Shown: in pieces, positions 44,256 through 55,803 of the stretch
Numbering within the stretch: the stretch's first letter is position 1
How the letters are laid out: every line of letters begins with the position of its first letter
Origin: Hetaerina americana
Taxonomy: Eukaryota > Arthropoda > Insecta > Odonata > Calopterygidae
DNA: 64,000 nt
Direction: 5' to 3'
Assembly: GCA_022747635.1 (NCBI GenBank)
Contig: JAKTNV010000027.1
Span: 3,048,501-3,112,500, forward strand
Notes under the pieces: model-generated
The model's database searches: none
What the model saw: only the letters and a program-made list of their open reading frames with translations
Told to the model about the DNA's origin: nothing
Made by a program: the position numbers and the translations under genes

Positions 44256-44422
44256 AAGAACATCCCTTGAGCGTCAACACACTTCTGCCAGAGGGGCTTT
44301 GCCACGACTCGAAGGCGGCTCACTGGTGGAGGGGGAATGGAATGTCCTTAAGGATACGCGTGCAAGCTTTTCTGACGGCACTTAGGGTCCCATGGTGGTG
44401 TCCTTTTTGTGAGGATTTCGCT
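44256..44422 (-). mobile_element. MAR2 copy 4, fragment
   Basis: catcccttgagcgtcaacac and ggtcccatggtggtgtcctt match the C-terminal part of the MAR2 copies at 18.5 and 49.0 kb. It is trapped between two LINE-A 3' ends in opposite orientation. Confidence 0.7.
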
Positions 44423-44700
44423 GTTCTACATCTACATAGTACCCTGCTAGCCGCCGCGAGCGCGTGTACCCACAAAGTCGTATGTATTCATTCAAACACC
44501 TTTATAAGTCACATGAATGGAAATGCATACATATACTATCAACTCACACATTCACTAACGATTATTCCTTATGTGTACGGAACGTTTAAACTTGCCCTGA
44601 CTTGAAAAATTAAAATGTCCTTACTATTTATTAATGGTGACTAATGTTTCTTACTATTATGGTTTCTGATTGTCCGGGGAAAGAGCGAGTATTTGTGAGA
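44423..44700 (-). mobile_element. LINE-A (A1) 3' copy
   Basis: Tail ctacatctacatagtaccct (44427-44446), a partial hairpin, UTR with gaatggaaatgcatacatat, and the complement of the last codons near 44650-44700 (tgattgtccggggaaagagc). Confidence 0.8.
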
Positions 44701-44701
44701 T

Positions 44702-44832
44702 CTTAACAGGAGTCTATATCTTATTTCCAGAATAACACTGTCCAATCGTGGTAGGGTCATTCGGGTCAAAATTGGTCTAGTGTGCATTCAGCCCCTGCCA
44801 CACACCCTAGCGGTGGCTTGCAGGGTACCAAA
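44702..44832 (+). mobile_element. LINE-A (A2) 3' end
   Basis: Best A2 terminal hairpin: cccctgccacacaccctagc followed by ggtggcttgcagggtacc. Both stems pair perfectly with U-A/A-U replacements relative to A1. Confidence 0.75.
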
Positions 44833-44877
44833 ATATCAAACTAAATGTCATTACTTTGTTTTTTGATGTACCTAAGT

Positions 44878-45220
44878 AGTGTGGGACCGCAATACTAATT
44901 CCTTTCGTGTAATCGTTAAACTCCGTTATTCTGAACCTTTCTAAGTCTCGCTTGTTCTCTTCGTATCTCAAGTGGCTCCCAGCCTAATTCCCCTAAAAGG
45001 CCCCTTACACTAATGTTCTCATTGCAACGATTTTTCACGAATCTGACGGGTTTCCTCTACACCTTATCTTGTTCTTTATGGCCACACTTTCTCCCAATGA
45101 TCCCAAATGTGGCCTAACTAGAGCGAAATGACACTTTCTTACTACATTTCCCCACCACCCGTTTGATGGAGCCAAGTTTCTTTAAAACGGATCCGCATAT
45201 TGTTCTTATCTGTGTCCCCC
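44878..45220 (-). mobile_element. LINE-A RT C-terminal fragment, diverged
   Basis: Matches 59600-59975 of the intact copy (cctaagtagtgtgggaccg, aagtctcgcttgttctctt) with many small indels. Confidence 0.8.
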
Positions 45221-45239
45221 GATCTCCTTTTGTTTAATA

Positions 45240-45900
45240 TCACTAATTGTGCGCATTTTGAATGTTCCCTACCCGGAGTGCCCACCGCCGCCGGCCCGGG
45301 GCCTTTTCCAGGGAGATTCCGCCGGCTCTTCTCGGGAGCGCTTCCTTGACCGTCGTACTTCCTTTCACCCCGCCGCCGTCCAAGCGAGCACCTCCGCACC
45401 AGGGTCCTTCCGCTCTGCCCGTGCACCCATCCCCCTCCTCTGCGCGCCCCTGCTTCTTCGGCCCTTCCTCGCGCAGGTCCTATTGTCCCCCCCCCCTCGC
45501 AACATTCCGAGGCTCTTCAAGGTCACAAATATTCCTCTTTCCTTCTCTCCTCCCACCCCCCTCACCTCGTCGCCCCCAGCCGAGCGCTTCTCCTTTCCTC
45601 CGGAAGAAAGGAACGCCGACCCCTTGAATGCGTTCCCTTCCGCCTCTCATAATACGAGAGGCCCCAGGATTTCTCCACGAAGCCTGGCCGTGTGGAGTGT
45701 CCGGCCCACCCGACTCCCTCCGCACCTCTTCGGCTCTGTTCCTCCTCGGCAGGGAGAGGTGCCCTTTCCCACTCCTCGACCCTTCCATTATCCCTCCAAA
45801 CCCCTCTCCCCATCCCCGGGGAGACTCATCCTGACCGCCCCTCTTCTTTTACACGTCCTCCCGAAGGAAAGGAGTCCTCTCTAAACCAATGAAAGCTATG
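45240..45900. other. C-rich block with a long open frame; coding doubtful
   Basis: A plus frame of 211 codons (45249-45884) is very rich in Pro, Ser and Arg, with overlapping frames on minus. It has no domain, signal or repeat structure that I recognise. Openness follows from low A/T content; I would not call it a gene without transcript evidence. Confidence 0.3.
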
Positions 45901-45919
45901 CATTCATGACATCGGGTCT

Positions 45920-47462
45920 CAGATTTTAAGTCAACTTCTGCTTGCTGACGATGCAGTGATATGTACGAAGGGACACACACATTCAGTCATGAAGGTGGAG
46001 TATCATAAGCTTACGACCTGAATGCAATTCAAAAGTGGTGCGAGACATGGGAGGGAGAATCGAATTAAAATAAATGTGTTTCAATAAATTTTTGGAGGCA
46101 AAATATTTCACTCGGAAACACACTAAACGGAACCAACGTATCGAATAGCTAATAAAAAGTTAGGTTTCGTTTAAAAAAATACTTTGGAATTGTATTGAAA
46201 GGGCCAAGGAGGTTTGTTATTTCACGTCAGTTAGGTCCCACCTTGAGTATGCTCTGAAAGTGTGTATGGGATCCTCATGAAGTAGGCTTCATTTCGGAAA
46301 TAGATCGAGTGCAGCGTAGAGAGCAGCTAGGTTTGTGAAAAGCTTTTCTGTAACAGTGCAAAGTAGCAGTGTCACGACACTATTGGAAGAACTAGGATGG
46401 GATCCACTAGTTGCCCTTACGCTTCAATACACGTTTAAATTACTGCGTACAGGGTTCGTCCGGAAAATAAGTGTACTGAGCTCAGGAAAAAAAATTTATT
46501 ACACTTTTACATACTATATTAAGCTAATATTCCTCAAAATAGGACCCTTGTGAGTCGATACACTTGTTCCAGCGGCGTTCCCATTCCTGGAACCCTCCCG
46601 CGAAGGCATCATCGGGAACCTCTCGAAGACACGTCGTCGACCTCTTCTCTGCCCTCCACGAACATCTTGTGCCACCGAAAGATCATGTTTCTGGACATGG
46701 CTGACTCCCCGTAAGCCTGGTTAATCATACCGACAGTTTCGGTAGACGATATCCCAAGCTTTACCGCAAATTTGATGGAATCACGCTGCTCCAAAAACTT
46801 CGGCATCGCGTTCCGTGACGTGGGTCGAAGCGTGGAGGTTCGCGTTAACAGAGCTCCTCACTACACCACAGCTCAGAGCCGACTGCCTTTTACAGCGTCG
46901 CTTGCCAATATACCCCCCTCCAATCGCAGCCCATCAGAGCGGTGCTGGGCGCGCCTGGAAGGGCGCGCCCAGCCAAGGAGTCAGTACACTTATTTTCCGG
47001 ACGAACCCTGTATATTTAAGGCAGGTTACTTATCTGATGATGTCAAAGGCATATTACAGTTCCCGACTTACTATGGCAGATCAGATCACCAAAGTAAAAT
47101 CAGGGAGATTTATTGTAGAACGGATAAATTTAAAATTTCATTTTTTTCCACCAACCATTATAGATTAAAATAGATAATATCTCGGGCACGAAAGAGTTGC
47201 ATATATTGCATTGGCAGTGCATATATTTTGTTGATATCCTGCATTCATATTACATTTACCAATTTCTGATACGCGTGATTTTAATATTTTCGTGTTGCTG
47301 AATATTTTGAATTGTAAGTATTTTCATATGTGCGATGAACTTAGTTCGATTGCATGTTCGGACTAATATCTGTGTTGTGCATCTGTGCATGGCTGGCGAC
47401 CTAACACCCCCCGCCACACGCCCTTACGTCGGCTTGTGGGGTATTCTGTAAATGTAGATGTT
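45920..47462 (+). mobile_element. LINE-A (A3) copy split by MAR1b
   Basis: Starts at a degraded catalytic motif (LLLADDAVIC, about 45940-45970). It continues through ARFVKSFSVTV and TLLEELGWDPLVALTLQY (46335-46440), is interrupted by MAR1b, and resumes with the LYGRSDHQSKIREIYC-type end and FFPPTI. It ends with the terminal hairpin (ccccgccacacgcccttacg) and gtaaatgtagatg near 47460. Several stops are present. Confidence 0.85.
46450..47010 (-). mobile_element. MAR1b: short deletion derivative of MAR1
   Basis: Same terminal repeats as MAR1a and MAR1c, flanked by TA (46448-46449, 47011-47012). The total length is 561 bp. The 65-codon minus frame at 46806-46609 starts MPKFLEQRDSIKFAVKLG and then jumps after EEVDD to C-terminal noncoding-phase sequence. 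It lacks the second helix-turn-helix and the whole catalytic domain. Confidence 0.9.
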
Positions 47463-47745
47463 ATCTCGAAATTAAAATTTTAGCAACTTAAACCCAAAGT
47501 GTGTAACTATGGTGAGTTAACTCGTACAACGAAGCTATTCACAGATTTCTAAAACACTAATTAACTGGCCTCAAAATTCAATGGCCGGGATGAGTACAAT
47601 TACTTAAAGGCGGTTGGCTTCATAGTTTGCGCGATGAATAATTATTTCTCCCCCCCTCCTGACTTGTAATCGTGCCTTTTCCCCAGCCTCAAAATTCGAG
47701 CGTACACATTTTAGACATATTGAGAAGATTCTATTTGCAAATAAT
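47463..47745. other. no recognisable gene
   Basis: Unassigned. Confidence 0.4.
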
Positions 47746-47950
47746 AATTTACATCTACATAATACCCCGCAAGCCGCCGCAAGGGCGTGTGGCGGGGGGT
47801 GTTAGGTCACCAACCGTAAAAAGGAAAAATACCACATGCAAAAAAACAACACGGAAAATTACACCCACAGCAGCGCACACACTCATGCAAAAATCCCTTC
47901 ATCCAACACTCATGCAAACACATATACCGCAAAACAACAAAAAAATGCAG
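47746..47950 (-). mobile_element. LINE-A 3'UTR copy
   Basis: Tail tttacatctacataataccc (47749-47768), perfect complemented hairpin, and UTR with taccacatgcaaaaaaacaa. 3' end only. Confidence 0.85.
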
Positions 47951-48486
47951 CACGAAAGCCATCCTACAACACGCAAGCCAGGAAAAACAAGCAAGAATGT
48001 GAAACATGGCTACCACATGAACATGCACCACAAAACACTCTACACTTATGGTTTCTTCTCATTATATTTTTACGGCGTAATTACATTATTTGAAAAAGTT
48101 TGTTGAGACTGGTTTGTAAAAAGTATGTGTGTTTTGTAAATATCAGAGACTAATCTAATTTTAGATGTGATCAATTTTTGACGAACAAGACGCCGATAGC
48201 GAGTCGCTTTGACGTAATCGATATTCCGGGACGAAATATTAAATATATTTCTTCTGATTTAAGAATGCAAAGAATATCGTACACTGCCTGAAATACTTCT
48301 TCGTGTATCATATGTTTTTATATTTCCCTTTCTTAGGCACGTCAAATTTCTTGAGCCTTATCTCGACGGCAGTTGAACTTGTAACAGTATCTGCTGCTGC
48401 TGTTATAAGGCTTCCTCTTATCCAACCCTTGGCCCAAAAAACAAGGTTGAAACAAGATATGGGGTGAGGATTAACGTCTCATCTAC
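47951..48486. other. no recognisable gene
   Basis: A-rich sequence after the LINE-A UTR; nothing identified. Confidence 0.4.
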
Positions 48487-48690
48487 GTCTACATGATACT
48501 CCGTAAGCCGGGGTGTTACGTAGTTGTAGATATATAGGTATAGATCGTGGGGGTGCGGAGTTTTATGTCCATGTGATGATGGAATTTCCCTTCTTCATTC
48601 CCTTCTTAATTTTCAATTCGAATTTTCCGTATTATTGGGTAGAGTTTTACTAAATTTGTATGTGCATGTACTAGTCAAGTAAGTGGGTTT
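48487..48690 (+). mobile_element. LINE-A scraps (hairpin piece and A4-type UTR)
   Basis: ctacgtctacatgatactcc (48483-48502) is a minus-oriented tail scrap. tccatgtgatgatggaattt (48567-48586) and tttgtatgtgcatgtactag match the A4 UTR of the 58.8 kb copy in plus orientation. Confidence 0.45.
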
Positions 48691-48934
48691 TCGTCCTCCG
48701 TGCGGTTGGCAGCAATGGTCGGCGCCGACATTCCATTTGCCGCTTCGGAAATGTTTTGGGAAGCCCTTTCGGGGAACCCCAATTTGTGGTGAAGGGCGGA
48801 GGGAGGGAGGAAGGGTGCCCGAGGGGGGGGGGGGTGGTGTTAGTTCGTGGAGCGGCGCATCGCCTCGACTGCCTCACGATGCGGTGGCATGGGCTGCTTG
48901 CTGGTGTACATGCATGGTTTGGGTGAAAGGCATC

Positions 48935-49450
48935 GGGAAAAGTTTCGGAAAAATGGGTTTATTTCAGATATCGCTGCAATGCATCAAAATTCTTCCAAGT
49001 GTATCCCTTGAGCGTCGACATAATTTTGTCAGCGGCTCTTCTTCGACTCGGAAGCTCCCTTGTTGGCGGATTCCCCAAGGTCAATTGAGGGTGCGCGCGC
49101 TAGCTTCTTTGACGGCACCTAAGGTCCCATGGCGGTGTCCTTTGAGAGAGGGAGGATTTCATTTGAATAGAAATATAGGAATTAATCTGCTGGTGCCAAA
49201 TCGGGACCGTAAGGGGGTTGGGGAATCGTCGCGATGCCTTTTTTCAGAGGTCTTTGCAAGCAGACACTCGACCTTCGGGATGAATTTAGCGCAGATCTTT
49301 CGCATGGCCAAATTTTCAGTAATGATAATGGTGTTCACTGTCATTATGAAGGCCAATAATGCGATCATGCGAGCGATCAACCGACGGTCTGCACTTCAAG
49401 CATACGCCCGGAAAAATTGTTACCGATACTTTTTATACAAGCCTTGTACG
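48935..49450 (-). mobile_element. MAR2 copy 5
   Basis: Minus-strand deleted mariner. It has NTIIITENLAMRKICAKFIPK (49320-49260 region), then a jump to KRHRDDSPTPL and the C-terminal end. The ends are gtttcggaaaaatgggttta (48951-48970) and ttaccgatactttttata (49420-49437). The internal junction is the one seen in copies 1-3. Confidence 0.75.
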
Positions 49451-49762
49451 TATGTATAGAGAACCGGGAATGCGATCCCAATCCATGGTCCTGGATTTAA
49501 TATCTTTCTGTTCGATCTTCAGCAGATATGTTGAGGGCCATCCTGTGTAAACGTCGAGAAGAATCGAGAGGCGTCATTTGTTAACTCCTGTTCGAACGGG
49601 ACTTGATTTTCGTTCGGAAAGCTTTGGAAGATACACATATCGGTTCGGCCATTTACGTTCAAATGAGGGCTTTATTTGGTTTATTAATATAATATATTTC
49701 ATAAGTCTTACACTCTTAACCTATAATTTCATTGTATTAAATGACGACGTTTGGTGCTGTTA
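49451..49762. other. no recognisable gene
   Basis: Unassigned, AT-rich towards the right. Confidence 0.4.
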
Positions 49763-49764
49763 TA

Positions 49765-50326
49765 CAGGGTTCGTCCGGAAAATAAGTGTACTGATTTAAG
49801 TGTACATTTTTGACAAAAGGGGAGTCGTCCACTACGAATTTGTACCTGAACGACAAACTGTAAATGCTGCATTTTACGTCCAAGTGCTCGACAGGCTCCG
49901 AAAACGAGTCGCCCGCGTCCGGCCAGCGATCAAAAACATCTGGCGGCTGCATCACGACAATGCGCCGTCTCACACCGCGCTTGTCGTGTCGGACTTCTTG
50001 GCCAAGCACCGCGTGGCAACGCTGCCGCACCCGCCCTACAGCCCGGACTTGGCACCACCGGGCTTCTTTCTGTTCCCGAAGATAAAGAGGAGTTTGAAAG
50101 GAACGCGATACGGGACTTTGGACGCCGTCAAAGAGGCCGTGACGACGTGTCTTCGAGAGGTTCCCGATGATGCCTTCGCGGGAGCGTTCCAGGAATGGGC
50201 ACGCCGCTGGAACAAGTGTATCGACTCACAAGGGTCCTATTTTGAAGAATATTAGCTTAAGATAGGTAAAAGTGTAATAAATTTTTTTTCCTGAGCTCAG
50301 TACACTTATTTTCCGGACGAACCCTG
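49765..50326 (+). mobile_element. MAR1c: deletion derivative keeping the catalytic C-terminal half
   Basis: Same terminal repeats as MAR1a, flanked by TA (49763-49764, 50327-50328), 562 bp. The left deletion removes the DNA-binding half and the first Asp region. An open frame of 151 codons remains. Confidence 0.92.
49800..50255 (+). pseudogene. MAR1c transposase C-terminal half
   Basis: The frame MYIFDKRGVVHYEFVPERQ begins after the first catalytic Asp of the family. It holds HHDNAPSHTAL with the second Asp (about residue 58) and, 34 residues later, SPDLAPPGFFLF, where Gly stands in place of the third Asp. It ends CIDSQGSYFEEY, the normal terminus. The start ATG is not the ancestral one. With one Asp deleted and one substituted, it cannot be catalytic. 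Confidence 0.88.
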
Positions 50327-50334
50327 TATGTCTA

Positions 50335-51015
50335 CCGACAACTACACAACACCCCACAAGTCGCCGTAAGGGTGTGTGGCGGGGGGTGTTAGGTCTCCAC
50401 CGGCAAACTACAATAAAACCACATGCAAAACCAACTTATGTTACCTCTACACAAATATTAGTTTGTTCATGCACTCGAGAAATCGTAATCACACGAAAGA
50501 AAGTACTTAGATGCAACAATGTTGAATAAAAGGATAGGTGCATTCAAATCATGCTGTAGAACTGTTACATATATGGGTCAGCGAAATTAAAAGAATAACA
50601 TGCCAGAAGAAACATGCAATGTATCAACAAATACAGATACATACTCTACCAAGTCTAATTATCTCCTACGCGATTGCTGTCACGTCTATTGTGATCTCTA
50701 ATGGTTCGAGGAAAAACATTTTAAATCTATCCGTTGCACAATGGATCTCCCTGATTTTCCTTTGGTGATCTGATTTACAATAGCAAGTCAGGGCCTGTAA
50801 TATGTCTTTAACATCATCAGGTAAGGAGTAACCTGTCTCAAATTAACGCATTAAATATAACTCGTATCTTAGCCAAAGGTCAAATAGTGACTTCCATCCT
50901 AATTCTTCCAATAGTGTCGTGACACTGCTACCTTGTCCGTGACAACGTTTCGCAAGTCTAGTTGCTCCAAGTTGCACTCGATCTAATTCCGAAATTAAGC
51001 CTACTTCATATGTGA
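50335..51015 (-). mobile_element. LINE-A (A3) 3' copy
   Basis: The 3' end at the left has a complemented hairpin (ccccacaagtcgccgtaagg). A3 UTR to about 50830, then the complement of RT C-terminal codons (aattcttccaatagtgtcgt, 50900-50919). It lies 7 bp from MAR1c. Confidence 0.8.
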
Positions 51016-51494
51016 TACGTGGCGAAATATAAATGTGAATGTTGATGTATTATGTTAAAACGTAATGGTGAAGTGATTTATTGTGGCGTCGAAGTTCTTT
51101 CGAGGTTCTTAGCTGTGCAAACATCAGCTGGTGCGTCAGGAATCCCGCCAGAACATACGAGTGTATTTATATTGAAAAGAACGTGTTACTTCGGGCATTG
51201 ATAAAAGTTAGTCCCTCGGTCTACTTTGTTTCTCGATCTTTACATTTTTTTAAAATTTGAGATCAATATTTGTTATAAAATATAATGAGGTCAAACGCAC
51301 CACAACCAAACAAATGTTGTTGATTAATCGATGCATTAAGCTTTTTATGAACATGTTGTGCAAGCAAAACGGTGGCAAAATCAAATGAATTAACGAAATG
51401 TTTGAGTTAGTTTTTTAAAAATGCTGCAAAGCAGGGAGGTTTCGAATCTAGAATGTATACCTACGTTTGGATGAACAAAAAAAATAGAAAACAA

Positions 51495-52010
51495 AAATGT
51501 TTGTGGAAAATGCCGTTCCTGAAACGTGCCATCTTGTTTGTTTGGAATCCTATATTTATTGACATTGTTGCCATGGGTATAACCGAGAGCATTTGCGACC
51601 GAGTAAAATAATGGTTTTAATAGTGGAAAACAGCCCTATTTCTACAATTTAAATAAAGAAACCCATTTTTCGGGTAGCTTTTAAAGTTTTATTTCCCATC
51701 CGTCTATAATTTAAATATATGTTTAAAGGAAAGGCCGTCCCTGAAACGCTCCATCTTGTTTATTAGGAATTTATATTTGTTGACATTGTTGCCTTGGATA
51801 TATAACTGGGAAATATGCAACCAAATGAAATAATGGTTTCATTAATGGAAAAACAGCTATAATTTCAAAACGAAAAGAAGGAAACCTAATATTTGGGAAG
51901 TTTTTACAAGTTTTATTTCGTATCCATCCACAATTTTTAAATGTACGTAAAGAAAATGCCATTCCTAAAACACGCCATCTTGTTTGTCTGAAACTCTCTC
52001 GTAGTTACCG
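51495..52010. repeat. 223-bp tandem repeat, block 1
   Basis: Two full units and one partial one with period 222-224 bp: the anchor gcc at 51512, 51734 and 51958, each followed by ttcctgaaac-like sequence and gccatcttgttt. Units share aaataatggttt and gggaagtttt-like segments. AT-rich, non-coding. Confidence 0.8.
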
Positions 52011-53850
52011 ACAAAGATTCTTATAGAGTTAAATATAGTCGTTAATTATTGAAGGGGTAACCGGAATATCTTTCCTTACCCAATGACTCGCCTTTTCGCC
52101 CAGGACTATTGGAAGTTGTCTCCCCGGGAAGTTGTGTCGCTTGGTGAAATCGGTGTGCGATGGGCCCCTCGGGGCCTTACGCAGGAGGGCCTGGTGGTTG
52201 ACGGAGGACGCGGCGGCGGCGTCTAGGGGATTCAATCCATGTATGCCTACGGCTTTCCTACTCCTTTCTTCAACCCCCGAAAATTGATAAGCTGATTTCC
52301 TCCGAACACCTTTCTATTGCTTTTGCGGGGGGGGGGGGGGAAGGGGGAGTAGAAGACTTTTCAGGGCCTCTCAAGTGTCTGTGCATTATTTTAGTGATTT
52401 TGCAAAAATGTTAAAAATAAAATCAATCAATCCATGAAGGTTGTTTCCTGTGTTGGCTGTTCGCTCGGCATTACACGCACTGCAATATTGAACAGATAGA
52501 TATATTATTTTGATCCAATGCATGAAATTATGTCTACTCTGAAATGTGTCCGCGTGTAAATGAGAAGAAATTTGAATGTAAGCAGAACAGTGAACTTCAT
52601 CCTTTTAACAAGGGAACAAATTCCGTTATTTTAATTGTTCTAAATGAAGTATTAATATGATTTTACAAAAGCCTTCGTCAGACTGAGGCACCAGTTCAAT
52701 TACTTCGGGACAGATGGCTATTTTATTATGCGGATGGATGTAAGGCATTCTTGAGGACTTCTTAACCACGATGACCAATATATCCACTGTTTAAATGGTG
52801 TGCGACGGACGGAAGCGTCAAATTTAGTGATGAGTCGAAATCAGAATTCAAAACTTCAGATTAGCCAGGGTGACAAAATAGTTTCGACCAAACATCGGAC
52901 TAGGATAATTAAGGAATTACCGCTAATTTCTTGGAACACTTGGTTGATTTATAGTTTCGACAATATTCGACTAAACATCGATCTACTATGGTTACGAAAT
53001 TACAGTTAATTTCTTACAACACTTCTTGCTTGATTTTTAGTTAGTTTGATCCATTTTATTGAGACGCCTGCATGCTTTACGGGAGGTGTAAGTACTTCCT
53101 GTTGGTTGTCCATACAGGAATTCTTTCAGAAAAACAAAAGATTCAATCATTTTGGAAAACTATCCAGCGAGAGAGCTTGAAGGATATGTGAGCAGTGAAC
53201 TGGATGTTGAGGGTTGAGATCTGCAGACGAATGAATGGAATTAGTTCATCACAGTCCATTCAGCCAAGGGTCCGATAGTGGTTGAGAAATTCATGTTTAC
53301 AAGGGCATTTCTGATCATTTTTCGAGCTGAAACCGAATCTGATGCGCTGAAATTCTTAAGGAATTATAGGAAAGCATGGAACTCGAAGAGGAAGAAATAA
53401 TTTAATTGTTTCGTAAGAGAGCTGAGTAACCAGATTAGTTGGCGTTAGTACCCGAACGTATGTATATTTCCTTTCTTTGTCAAAGGGTGTGGGAGAGGTG
53501 TGATCGAGTGCGGAAGACTCGCCGTATTTCCACGCATTGATTCAATTCTACGAGCGCTGAACAAATGAAATTATTTTTTCAAACGGGATGTTGTCTTTTG
53601 CTACAAATTTGATTGGTCGTCAGTGTCCCCGCTTCGCACGTGTCGTCCGGGGAGGAACTTTCTCTCCCGCCTCGTCCCTCCCGGCCTTGGCGCCACCGTC
53701 TGAATGAACTTGCATGGGGACAACCCTCTCAAGTTGGCCGCCGGGAGCGACTCCTTTGTCTGCGGACATCGACAATACGCCACGATCCACCAAAAAGGTG
53801 TGTGTGGCAGGGGGTGGAAGAGCCAGGTGGGAAGGGTGAGTGATAAGGCA
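52011..53850. other. no recognisable gene
   Basis: 1.8 kb without an identifiable element. A G-run at 52327-52340, and a loosely repeated segment ttagtttcgac (52880-52980). Confidence 0.4.
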
Positions 53851-53854
53851 GGAT

Positions 53855-54435
53855 GCATCTAAAATAAATACCCTGCAAGCCGCCGCAAGGGCGTGTGGTT
53901 GGGGGGATGTTAGGTCACCACCCGTAAATGAGAATAAAACCACATGTAAAAACCAATACATTCATGTAAACCTACACACATGCAAAAACATTTTAATCGA
54001 ACACTCCTGCAAATGCATATACTATCAACTGACATACACATGCACCTTAGAATGTTGTGATAAATTATCCAATTACGTGCAAAACTAGAAAATGAAACGT
54101 AAGGGGAAATTCCACCATCACATGGACAGGGTATGGGAGAGGAACGGAAAAATATTCGTTAAAAAGCTATCAAATAATGGGCGAATTTGTATGCATGCTG
54201 GAAAAAAGACCTAATTCAAAACAAGGGTTAATTCATCTAATAAATTAGTTACTTGCTCGGCGGAAAAAAGGAATAAAATGAACCGCAACCATTTATACAA
54301 CAGATCTTCATCATCACAGGTAATGCAGGATTGAAAAGTAATAAGGGGAAATACGACCATCGACTTGGACATCCAACATGCAGTGGTCTCCTCCCCCAAA
54401 GGACACAGGTAGGGAATATGAGACACCACTGCTGG
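53855..54435 (-). mobile_element. LINE-A (A4) 3'UTR copy
   Basis: Hairpin complement (ccctgcaagccgccgcaagg, 53870-53889), UTR with cacatgcaaaaacattttaa, then aaattccaccatcacatgga (54109-54128) shared with the 48.6 and 58.8 kb copies in the opposite orientation. Confidence 0.7.
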
Positions 54436-54439
54436 CAGG

Positions 54440-55082
54440 CAGCGATCGGCCTCAGGGAGAGAGACGAACAGCTTTGTTTGTGAAAAGTTGTTATCAACAA
54501 GGTAAAAAGGTCGCGGCACCATTGGGAGAATTAGGATGGGAGCCGCTAGTCGACCGTAGGCTTGAATACAGGTTACATTTAATGCGTAAATTTGAGGCAG
54601 GTTACTTATATGAGGATGTGTAAGACATATTACTACAGGCCCCCGCTTACTATGTTGGATCAGATCACGTACGTAAAATCAGGGAGATGGATGGATTAAA
54701 ATAGATGGATAGAACGCTTGAATTTAAAATGTCGTTTTTTCCTCGTACCATTATAGATCAAAATAGATTTGACAGCAATCGTGTAGGAGAGAATTAGAAT
54801 TGGCAATTTATGTATTTTGTCAATGTCCTGAATGTTTTTTTTTATTTAATAGACCCTTTTAAACAGTTCGACTACATTATTTGAATACACGTATCCTGTT
54901 ATTTAATACTATTGTATGTAAGTACTTTCTTTCGTGTGATTAATATTACTCGAATGCATGGTTAAACTAATATTTGTGTTAAGGTGACATGATTGGGATC
55001 GTGCATGCATGGTTGGTGATCTAGCACCCCCCGCCACACGCCCTTGCGGCAGCTTTCGCGTTATTATGTAGTTGTAGATGCT
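54440..55082 (+). mobile_element. LINE-A (A3) 3' copy
   Basis: Encodes RRTALFVKSCYQQGKK, APLGELGWEPLVDRRLEYR, a broken SDHVRKIREMD stretch and FPRTIIDQN. The UTR ends in the hairpin (ccccgccacacgcccttgcg) and tagttgtagatg at 55069-55080. Confidence 0.8.
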
Positions 55083-55803
55083 GACGGCGCCTTCTATTCA
55101 CTTCAGGTCGTTGAGAAATGGATCGCGTACCCACGATTTTCTTAAATACAGGTTCGCCAGGATAGATTTGCGAAATCCTTTTCTTTTGTCGCTTTTCTAC
55201 CGTCTTATATGCGTACGTCTTAACCTTTGCGTTCGTCTTCTCCGCGGTGTTCGTTTTTTTTGGCGGGCTATTTTGTGATTTCTACCGAACCCTGGCTGTC
55301 CGTGCGTGCCTCGTAAAGACACCCTTAACCTTGCAAATGTTCTGCGCTGTGGCTACTTTTTAAGGGTTTCCTTCCCTGGAGGACATTCGGTCATGTTTAG
55401 TGACGCTGTCGTATCGTTTTATGCCCCTCTGGCATGAAGCGACCCCGCCTTCGTTCGTAATTTTCCCAAATATTTTTTGTGACCGATTTCTTAAGGGTCC
55501 GACACGTTTTATGGGAATTAGAGAAGACGCAGCGCCCGGATTCGTGGCCGTCTTTGTTGCCATGACGGCGAGCAATCAAAGGGTTGGGTCACCACCGATG
55601 TTATCAGGGGCCTCCGAAAGGTCAGCAGCACGGACGACCGCCGCTCGGAGCCCAGCGATTTAATGTTCCGTGTGCGGTCAAAATGAAGGAAGCACGCGGG
55701 GGGCAGCACATTGGAGGGTCCTAACCCTTCCCTGCTGCCAAGGTCATAAACCCAAGCAGTGTGTTGGGTAACCTCTGGAGGGCATCACCCGAAAAAAACC
55801 CTG
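55083..55803. other. no recognisable gene
   Basis: Unassigned, with frames up to 87 codons on plus and 71 on minus; no domain. Confidence 0.4.

Noticed and set aside
45249..45884. 211-codon open frame as a host gene
   Set aside because: Pro/Ser/Arg-rich low complexity from a C-rich stretch, antisense frames equally open, no domain or start context.
50815..50830. hammerhead core from catcatcagg
   Set aside because: Matches coding sequence of LINE-A A3 on the other strand, with no GAAA half nearby.
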